In this document: positions 58,579 to 64,000 of the stretch, piece after piece
Position numbering within the stretch: position 1 is the stretch's first letter
Layout of the letters: each line of letters begins with the position of its first letter
Assembly (NCBI GenBank): GCA_020638735.1
Contig: JACKHZ010000013.1
Coordinates: forward strand, 124,001 to 188,000
Reading direction: 5' to 3'
DNA: 64,000 bases
Source of the DNA: Planctomycetota bacterium
GTDB lineage: Bacteria; Planctomycetota; UBA1135; UBA2386
Notes under the pieces: model-generated
What the model saw: the letters and a program-made list of their open reading frames with translations, nothing else
The model's database searches: none
What the model was told of the DNA's origin: nothing
Position numbers and translations under genes: made by a program

Positions 58579-59664
58579 TCATCGGTCCTGGGGCGATGGC
58601 AGCGGGAGTTGAGGCAAGCCCACCGCCTGCACGCGCCGGTAGTCGTTGATCTGCGAGTCGATGCGGATCCGGCGACCGGGCAGGTCCTCGGCGCTCAGGT
58701 AGCCGCCGCTGAGCAGGGCCGCCATCAGGCTGTCGCACGCGTTGCGCTGAGCATCGCGGAGCGGCACGACCTCGGCGAGGTAGGCGTCGTCACCGTGGAA
58801 CCGGAGCCGCAGGTGGATTCGTTCCTGCACCGCGACCCGGGTCATCATCTGCAGCAGGATCCGCCGCTCGTGGTTGGTCCAGTCCACCGGTTCGTCGAGC
58901 GTGGACCGGTCGGTAAGGTCCTTGGCGTGCTCCTTGCGCCTCAGCACCAACGGCGCCTGATCGCCCGCCGCGCGTGCGACGACGCGCTCGAACCGCTCGG
59001 TCTCGTCGGCATTCTCCAGACGCAGGCTGACCAGGGGAGGAAAGCCCTGGATGCGCACCAACGTGGTCGGCTGCTCCGGTGGTTCCCAATCGAGTGGCAG
59101 CTGCCGCCTGAGCGGCTCCGCCGGCTTGTCGACATCGACGACGAACTCCGGCACGAACCCGCTGACCAGCATCTTGGTCAGCTCGTCCATGCGCACACTC
59201 GCCGCGAACAACACCCGCGCGGCGCCCATCCGGGTCATGTCGCCCGCCGGAGCCGGCTGCATGGCCAGGCGACGCAGCGTTTCGCTGCTGCTGTGCGGCT
59301 GTTGCGCGATCAGGCAGAAGGCACCTTCTCGCGTCATCGGGTCCCCGAGCAAGAACTCGACGTCGTCGGCCGGCACCAACGCCCCGCTGCCCAGCAGGCC
59401 ATCGAGCAGGTGGAGCCGAACGATGCGCGCATCCCGGCCGTCACTCTCGCGCCACCGCGTCAGCGCCTCGCACACCTGGCGCTGCGCACGGCGCAGGCGG
59501 TAGTGGTGCACCAGGTAGCCGCCCCAGGCGACGTCGGCAGCGACGTCGCTCGCCAGTCGCCGCTCGATCTCCGGCAGCAGCATCGTGTCCAACTGCTGCT
59601 GCGGATCCTGGGCCGACAGCGAGACGGTCATCACCGACAGCAGCGCAGCGAGGATCTTCCACAT
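58579..59664 (-). CDS. Secreted protein of unknown function
   Basis: About 361 residues. ATG 59664 starts a clean signal peptide (WKILAALLSVMTVSLSAQ). A CATGAT hexamer, close to the TAnnnT boxes elsewhere, ends 6 nt upstream. The mature protein has an alpha-helical first half of HEAT-like character (PEIERRLASDVAADVAWGGY, LVHHYRLRRAQRQVCEALTR) and a beta-containing second half with FVVDVDKPAEPLRRQLPLDW and LHLRLRFHGDDAYLAEV. No family recognised. It lies 59 bp upstream of the Tat-signal/MNIO operon in the same direction, so read-through is possible. Confidence 0.7.
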   Translation of the reverse strand: MWKILAALLSVMTVSLSAQDPQQQLDTMLLPEIERRLASDVAADVAWGGYLVHHYRLRRAQRQVCEALTRWRESDGRDARIVRLHLLDGLLGSGALVPADDVEFLLGDPMTREGAFCLIAQQPHSSSETLRRLAMQPAPAGDMTRMGAARVLFAASVRMDELTKMLVSGFVPEFVVDVDKPAEPLRRQLPLDWEPPEQPTTLVRIQGFPPLVSLRLENADETERFERVVARAAGDQAPLVLRRKEHAKDLTDRSTLDEPVDWTNHERRILLQMMTRVAVQERIHLRLRFHGDDAYLAEVVPLRDAQRNACDSLMAALLSGGYLSAEDLPGRRIRIDSQINDYRRVQAVGLPQLPLPSPQDR

Positions 59665-59695
59665 GCCGCGATCATGCCATGTCGCGGCGATGACG

Positions 59696-60991
59696 TCAGC
59701 GCGTCCGGTCGCCGGCGCGCGTCGCCTCGAGCTCACGCGCGGTGCGTTCCTGCTGCTCCCACTGGCCGTAGAGCATGCCGCGTGACGCCAGGTTGCGCAG
59801 TCGCTGCCGCACCGCCGGCGTGATCGTGCGCGCCGTGGCGCGGCGGAACGGCGTGCCGGGCAGCGGCATGAACGTGTGACCGTGCACCTTCGCCCCGCGC
59901 TCGACCAGCCGGTCCATCATCGCCAGCGTCGCCTCGACCTCGGACGCACCCTCGCCCGGCATGCCGAACAGGAAGTCGACGTGCGGCTTGAAGCCGTGCT
60001 CCACGGCGAGCGCGACGGCGCGTTCGACGACCTCGGCGTCGTGGCCGCGGCGGCTGTGGCGCAGCACGGCGTCGCTGCCGGACTGGCCGCCGACGATGAT
60101 CGCGCGGTTGCTGACGTAGCGCTGCAGCAGCTGCATCGAGGCCGGCGTGACGTGCTCGGGCCGCACCTCGCTCGGGAACGTGCCGAACCACAGCCGCCGC
60201 TCAGGCCCGATGTCTTCGCGCACGCCGGCGAGCAGCGCCTCGACGGCGTCGAGGTCGGGATCGGGGCCCGTGGCGCCGTAGCTCAGCGACGTTGGCGTCA
60301 GGAAGCGCAGGTCCTTGAAGCCGCGGCCGACCAGGTAGCGCACCCACTCGCGCACGTTCGCTACCGAGCGATGGCGGAACACCGCGCCGGCGAAGAACGG
60401 CGTCTGGCAGAAGCGGCACGCGTAGATGCAGCCGCGCGTGATCTCGATCGGGCCGAAGCGGTCGTGGCGCGGCCCGAACGGCGGCCAGTCGTCGAGCGCG
60501 ATGCGCTCGGCGCGGCCGTTCTTCCTCACGGCGCCGTCGGGCGCCAGCGAGGCGATGCCCGGCACTTCGGCGAGCGACGCGCCGCGCAGCGCCGCGCTGA
60601 CCAGCTCGACGACCAGACGCTCGCCTTCGCCGACGGCGACCAGGTCGAAGCCGCGCTGCAGCGTCTGCAGCGGCTCGGCGGTCGCGTGCACGCCGCCGGC
60701 CACGTGCACCACCTCGGCGTCGACGACGCGCGCGCGCACCGCCGCCAGCTCGGCGGCCATCAGCAGGAAGTCCGGCGAGTAGAACGACCAGCCGACCAGC
60801 ACGCGGCGGCCGGCGGCGCGGTGCGCGGCGATCGCCGCGACGACGGCGTCGACGCCGTTGGCGAACTCGAGCGGCACCTCGCGCGTCGCCCGGTCCGATT
60901 CGAGCGCGCCCGTCAGCACGTGGAACGCGAACTTGCCGGTGCGGCGATAGGCCCACACCACCGCGACCGCGCGTTCGCCGTCCGTCGTCAT
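59696..60991 (-). CDS. B12-binding radical SAM protein, MJ_0865-like
   Basis: About 431 residues. The first about 130 residues look like a cobalamin-binding Rossmann domain (VLVGWSFYSPDFLLMAAELA, VVHVAGGVHATAEP, DLVAVGEGE). The radical SAM cluster is Cys188-x3-Cys192-x2-Cys195 in TRGCIYACRFCQTPF; later FGTFPSEVRPEHV, GGQSGSDAVL and FGMPGE are typical of B12-binding radical SAM enzymes of the TIGR04013 type. The order of domains fits a methyltransferase or ring-forming enzyme, substrate unknown. Its ATG overlaps the stop of the membrane gene by one base. The identity is secure at superfamily level. Confidence 0.88.
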   Translation of the reverse strand: MTTDGERAVAVVWAYRRTGKFAFHVLTGALESDRATREVPLEFANGVDAVVAAIAAHRAAGRRVLVGWSFYSPDFLLMAAELAAVRARVVDAEVVHVAGGVHATAEPLQTLQRGFDLVAVGEGERLVVELVSAALRGASLAEVPGIASLAPDGAVRKNGRAERIALDDWPPFGPRHDRFGPIEITRGCIYACRFCQTPFFAGAVFRHRSVANVREWVRYLVGRGFKDLRFLTPTSLSYGATGPDPDLDAVEALLAGVREDIGPERRLWFGTFPSEVRPEHVTPASMQLLQRYVSNRAIIVGGQSGSDAVLRHSRRGHDAEVVERAVALAVEHGFKPHVDFLFGMPGEGASEVEATLAMMDRLVERGAKVHGHTFMPLPGTPFRRATARTITPAVRQRLRNLASRGMLYGQWEQQERTARELEATRAGDRTR

Positions 60992-62625
60992 CACCGCGTC
61001 GACGCCACCAGCTTGCCGTCCACGACGTCGAAGGTGGCGCCGAGCGCGGCCCAGGCCCGCGACCGCGGCAGGAAGCCGACGACGCGCGCCTGCGCACCGT
61101 CGGCGATCGGCTCGGCGAGGTCGAACACCCACGGCACCTGCCGACCGACGCCGGCGAACGTCGGCCGCAGGTCGGCGACGACCTCGGGCGCGCCGTCACC
61201 GCGCTTCACCAGCAGGAACAGCCACTGCACGGTTTCGTCGGTCGCCGAGCTGCGCAGGGTGCCCGCGACGCGCGTCGCCGTGCCGCCGTCGACCGCGCCG
61301 TAGCGGTCGAGGGCCGAGGTCGTGAACGCCACCGGCAACGTCACCGCGCGCTCGTCGATCGGCGGGATCCAGCCGTTGTCGCGCAGCAGTCCGAGCGTGG
61401 CGGGATCGCGGACCGGCAGCGTCTCCGGCGCGGCGCCGGCGAACTCGGGCAGCGTGTAGGTCGCCTCGACGGCGTCGGCCCGCATGCGCGCCAGCCGCAC
61501 GTCCTCGACGCCGAGCTTCCAGTCCTGCGCCGCCATGACGGTCAACGCGCCGGCGCCGAACACGAACAGCGGCCGGCCGAAGCGCGCGCCGAGCAGGCCG
61601 ATCGCGCCCAGCGGCAACAGGAAGGCCCCGTAGGTCGCCTCCCGCAGCATCTCGCCGGGCGGGGCGAGCTCGAAGCGCACGCCGGCCAGCACGATCGTCA
61701 GCAGACCGAACCACATGCAACTCCACCACGGCGCGGCGACTTCACGCCCGGCGGGCGAGCGATCGCCGAGCCACGGCAACAGCAGCACCATGAGCCAGCT
61801 CACGGCGCCGAGCGCCTGTTCGTCGATGCCGAGACCCGGCAGCAGGTCCAGCCAGACCAGACCGGTCGCGTGCAACAGCTCGAGCGCGCTCACGCCGGGC
61901 TGCGACGCCAGGTGGCGCAGCCAGTGGGCCGATTCGACACCGACCCGCTGCACCTCGAAGAGCGTGTAGCCGCTGGCCGCGGCGGCCAACACGACGGTGA
62001 CCCCGGCCCACCACCAGCCGCCGCCCTTACCGTTGCGCCGCGCGGCGCCGAGCAGCGCCGGCACCAGCGCCACGCCCACCAGCGCGCCGTGCACGTGGAA
62101 CAACGGCGCGACGACCGCCATCAGCATCGCCAGCATCGCGCGGCCGGCGAACCGCCCCGGGCCCTGCAACCAGAACAGCGCGGCGACGAACAGCAGCGGC
62201 ACCAGCACCTGCGGCGCGCGCTCGCCCCACACCCACACGGCGCCGTAGGCCGGCGCACAGGTGAACAGCGAGTAGAACGCGAACACGAACGGCGCGGCGC
62301 GGCGCGACGGCGGCACCGCGCGCATCACGAGACCGGTGAGCGCGACGGTCAGCAGCGCCGCGAACAGCACGTTCTGCCAGATCACCGACGCGCAGGTCGC
62401 GCCTGGCACCTGCAGCGCCGCGAGGTGCAGCGCCCGGGCGCCGAGATGCATCGGCCCCTGGTGCGCCTGCAGGCAATCCGCCCAGCGCCACACCGTCGCC
62501 GCCTCGCCCAGTTGCTCGCGGTGCAGCCACGGTTCGGGCAGGCGCGCCGCGAACGAGGTCAGGTAGGCGACGGCGGCGAGCGGCAGCAGCGCTACCAGCC
62601 AGAACAGCGGGCGGATGATCTTCAC
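60991..62625 (-). CDS. Polytopic membrane protein, unknown function
   Basis: About 544 residues with about 10-12 hydrophobic segments through residue 385 and a C-terminal periplasmic part of about 150 residues with beta-strand character (VQWLFLLVKRGDGAPEVVADL ... VFDLAEPIADGAQARVVGFL). The layout recalls GT-C-like glycosyltransferases but I see no DxD or EAYYW-type loop, so I leave it unassigned. The GTG start is preceded by an AGGAG-type ribosome binding site and, about 30 nt upstream, a TACCGT box. It is coupled to the radical SAM gene, which may modify a lipid or glycan handled by this protein. Confidence 0.75.
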   Translation of the reverse strand: MKIIRPLFWLVALLPLAAVAYLTSFAARLPEPWLHREQLGEAATVWRWADCLQAHQGPMHLGARALHLAALQVPGATCASVIWQNVLFAALLTVALTGLVMRAVPPSRRAAPFVFAFYSLFTCAPAYGAVWVWGERAPQVLVPLLFVAALFWLQGPGRFAGRAMLAMLMAVVAPLFHVHGALVGVALVPALLGAARRNGKGGGWWWAGVTVVLAAAASGYTLFEVQRVGVESAHWLRHLASQPGVSALELLHATGLVWLDLLPGLGIDEQALGAVSWLMVLLLPWLGDRSPAGREVAAPWWSCMWFGLLTIVLAGVRFELAPPGEMLREATYGAFLLPLGAIGLLGARFGRPLFVFGAGALTVMAAQDWKLGVEDVRLARMRADAVEATYTLPEFAGAAPETLPVRDPATLGLLRDNGWIPPIDERAVTLPVAFTTSALDRYGAVDGGTATRVAGTLRSSATDETVQWLFLLVKRGDGAPEVVADLRPTFAGVGRQVPWVFDLAEPIADGAQARVVGFLPRSRAWAALGATFDVVDGKLVASTR

Positions 62626-62706
62626 GGGTGGCTCCTCGCAGCTCGACGAGCTGACGGTAGCAGGACGTCGACCGATGCACAGGTGTGCAGGTCGCGGATC
62701 GATCGA

Positions 62707-64000
62707 TCAGGAACGTCTCCGCGGCCCCGGCTTCAGCGCCGCCTCGACCCAGCCGAGCAGCACGTCGGCGCCGACCGCGAGCAGCGCCGCCGGGACCGCG
62801 CCGAGCAGGATCAGGTCCGCGTCGCCGAGGTAGAGGCCGTCGAGGATCGGCGTACCGAGGCCACCCGCACCGACGAAGGCGGCCAGCGTGGCGACGCCGA
62901 CGCCGATCACCGTCGAGGTTCGCACACCGGCGAGGATCGTCGACCAGGCCAGCGGCAGCTGGACGTGGAGCAGCACCTGCCGCGGCAACAGGCCCATGCC
63001 GCGCGCGGCGTCGATCAGGTCGTTGCCGACGCCGGCCAGCCCGGCGCAGGTGTTGCGCAGGATCGGCAGCAGCGCGTAGAGGAACAGCGCCGCGATCGCG
63101 GTGCCGACGTCGAGGCCCAGCACCGGGATCAACAGCGCCAGCAGCGCCAGGCTGGGGATCGTCTGCATCACCCCGGCGGCCGCCAGCAGGACGCGCCGCA
63201 GCTGCGGCCGGGGCGCGGCGACGACGCCGAGCGGGATCGCGACGGCGGCGGCGAGCACGACCGAGACCCCCGTCAGCAGCACGTGCTGCCAGAGCCAGCG
63301 CAGCAGGTCGGCCCAGCGCGCGGCGAGCAGCGCGAGCAGGCCTTCGCGGCGGCCTTCGGCCGGCTGCGCGACGCCGCCGACGATGCCCTGCTCGACGAGG
63401 AACGCGCGCGCGGCGTCGTGCGCCGACACGCCTTGCTCCTCGACCGCGAGGTTGAGCCGCTGCGCCGCCGCCGCGTCGATGCGGAACGCGAGCTTCGCCA
63501 GCGCCTGCTCGACCTCGGGATGCTCGCGCAGCAGCGCGTCGCGCACGACCGGCGCAGCCTGGTACGGCGGGAAGAACCCGCGGTCGTCCTCGAGCACCTG
63601 CAGGTCGTAGCGCAGCAGCTTGCCGTCGGTGCTGTAGGCGTCGAGCACGTCGATCTCACCGGCGGCGACCGCCTCGTAGGCGAGCGCGTGCTCGAGCGAA
63701 CGCACGATGCCGAACTCGATGCCGTAGGCGGCGCGCAGGCCGGGATAACCATCGGCGCGGCTGCCGAACTCGATGCCGAAGCCGGCCCGCAGCCGGGCCA
63801 TGTGCGGCAAGAGGTCGCCGATGCTGCGCACGCCGAGCCGTTCGGCGAGCGCGCGCGGCATCGCCAGCGCGTAGGTGTTGTCGAAGCCGAACGGCGCGAG
63901 CCAGCGCACGTCGTGCTCGCGGCGACACGCGCGTTCGACGGCGAAGAAGGTCGGCCATCGCCCGGTCGCCGGATCGCTCCGCCCGAGGATGGTCGCCCAC
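62707..64000 (-). CDS. Glycine betaine/choline-type ABC transporter, substrate-binding domain fused to permease, 5' part missing
   Basis: The frame stays open through the window edge (reading WATILGRSDPATGRWPTFFA before the first internal GTG), so the N-terminus is outside. The visible N-terminal about 220 residues are an OpuAC/OsmF-like binding domain: WLAPFGFDNTYALAMPRALA, VLDAYSTDGKLLRYDLQVLE, DDRGFFPPYQAAPVVRDALL. The C-terminal about 200 residues are the permease: VAIPLGVVAAPRPQLRR, MQTIPSLALLALL, the EAA-like loop ARGMGLLPRQVLLHVQLPLA and GAGGLGTPILDG. It takes up compatible solutes with a separate ATPase. The binding-then-permease order is the reverse of the better-known permease-then-binding fusions. 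Confidence 0.9.
   Translation of the reverse strand, partial: WATILGRSDPATGRWPTFFAVERACRREHDVRWLAPFGFDNTYALAMPRALAERLGVRSIGDLLPHMARLRAGFGIEFGSRADGYPGLRAAYGIEFGIVRSLEHALAYEAVAAGEIDVLDAYSTDGKLLRYDLQVLEDDRGFFPPYQAAPVVRDALLREHPEVEQALAKLAFRIDAAAAQRLNLAVEEQGVSAHDAARAFLVEQGIVGGVAQPAEGRREGLLALLAARWADLLRWLWQHVLLTGVSVVLAAAVAIPLGVVAAPRPQLRRVLLAAAGVMQTIPSLALLALLIPVLGLDVGTAIAALFLYALLPILRNTCAGLAGVGNDLIDAARGMGLLPRQVLLHVQLPLAWSTILAGVRTSTVIGVGVATLAAFVGAGGLGTPILDGLYLGDADLILLGAVPAALLAVGADVLLGWVEAALKPGPRRRS

Overview
The window is very GC-rich, gene-dense chromosomal DNA, by eye about 70% GC. The best fit is a member of the Planctomycetota, probably one of the high-GC lineages outside the well-studied Pirellula/Planctomyces groups. 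Supporting points are a type I sulfatase with a Cys-x-Pro-Ser-Arg motif, a multihaem c-type cytochrome with TPRs, DUF1080-like and DUF5722 secreted enzymes, several giant ELWxxDGT-type or aggregate-type secreted repeat proteins with a shared C-terminal beta domain, a BlaI/BlaR1 pair and many lipoproteins. This assignment is an inference from gene content; there is no rRNA, tRNA, IS element, CRISPR array or phage gene in the window.

Layout. 1-6.4 kb: end of pta, a lipoprotein, a TPR-PDZ protein, an rlmN-DUF2891 pair and a MarR regulator. 6.5-10.2 kb: a secreted unknown protein and its internally deleted copy flanking an exported DODA-type dioxygenase, then a zinc-ribbon membrane protein. 10.2-17.5 kb: an accessory stretch with three nucleotidyltransferase toxin-antitoxin-like modules (an AbiEii-like pair, a full AbiEi/AbiEii pair and a minimal nucleotidyltransferase), interleaved with a four-gene DinB/membrane-protein operon and a biotin carboxylase/biotin carrier pair. 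17.5-28.5 kb: a lipoprotein esterase and four secreted repeat or beta-helix proteins, two of them tandem ELWxxDGT paralogues. 28.6-38.4 kb: a tightly coupled operon of a metallopeptidase-like protein, a DUF5722 glycosidase-like protein and an octahaem cytochrome, then a DUF4382 lipoprotein and a monohaem protein. 38.5-48.6 kb: a GNAT-nitrilase/glycosyltransferase operon, a tandem DUF4920 protein, and two large membrane proteins of the GT39 and YfhO types. 48.6-54.6 kb: BlaI/BlaR1, the sulfatase and a membrane-spermidine-synthase fusion. 54.6-58.5 kb: an operon built around a DUF692/MNIO enzyme. 58.6-64 kb: a secreted unknown, a B12-binding radical SAM enzyme with a coupled membrane protein, and a truncated glycine betaine/choline ABC transporter gene.

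Two observations stand out. First, a three-gene unit (56312-58519) couples a Tat-signal protein with a Gly/Cys/Met-rich C-terminal tail, a divergent DUF692/MNIO enzyme and a small partner protein by overlapping reading frames. This is the layout of a ribosomally made, post-translationally modified peptide system, but with an unusually large exported substrate. Second, about a dozen genes carry a TAnnnT hexamer 6-11 nt before their start codon, and few genes show a Shine-Dalgarno sequence, which suggests widespread leaderless transcription. Four-base ATGA/GTGA/TTGA overlaps are common, so many neighbours are probably translationally coupled.
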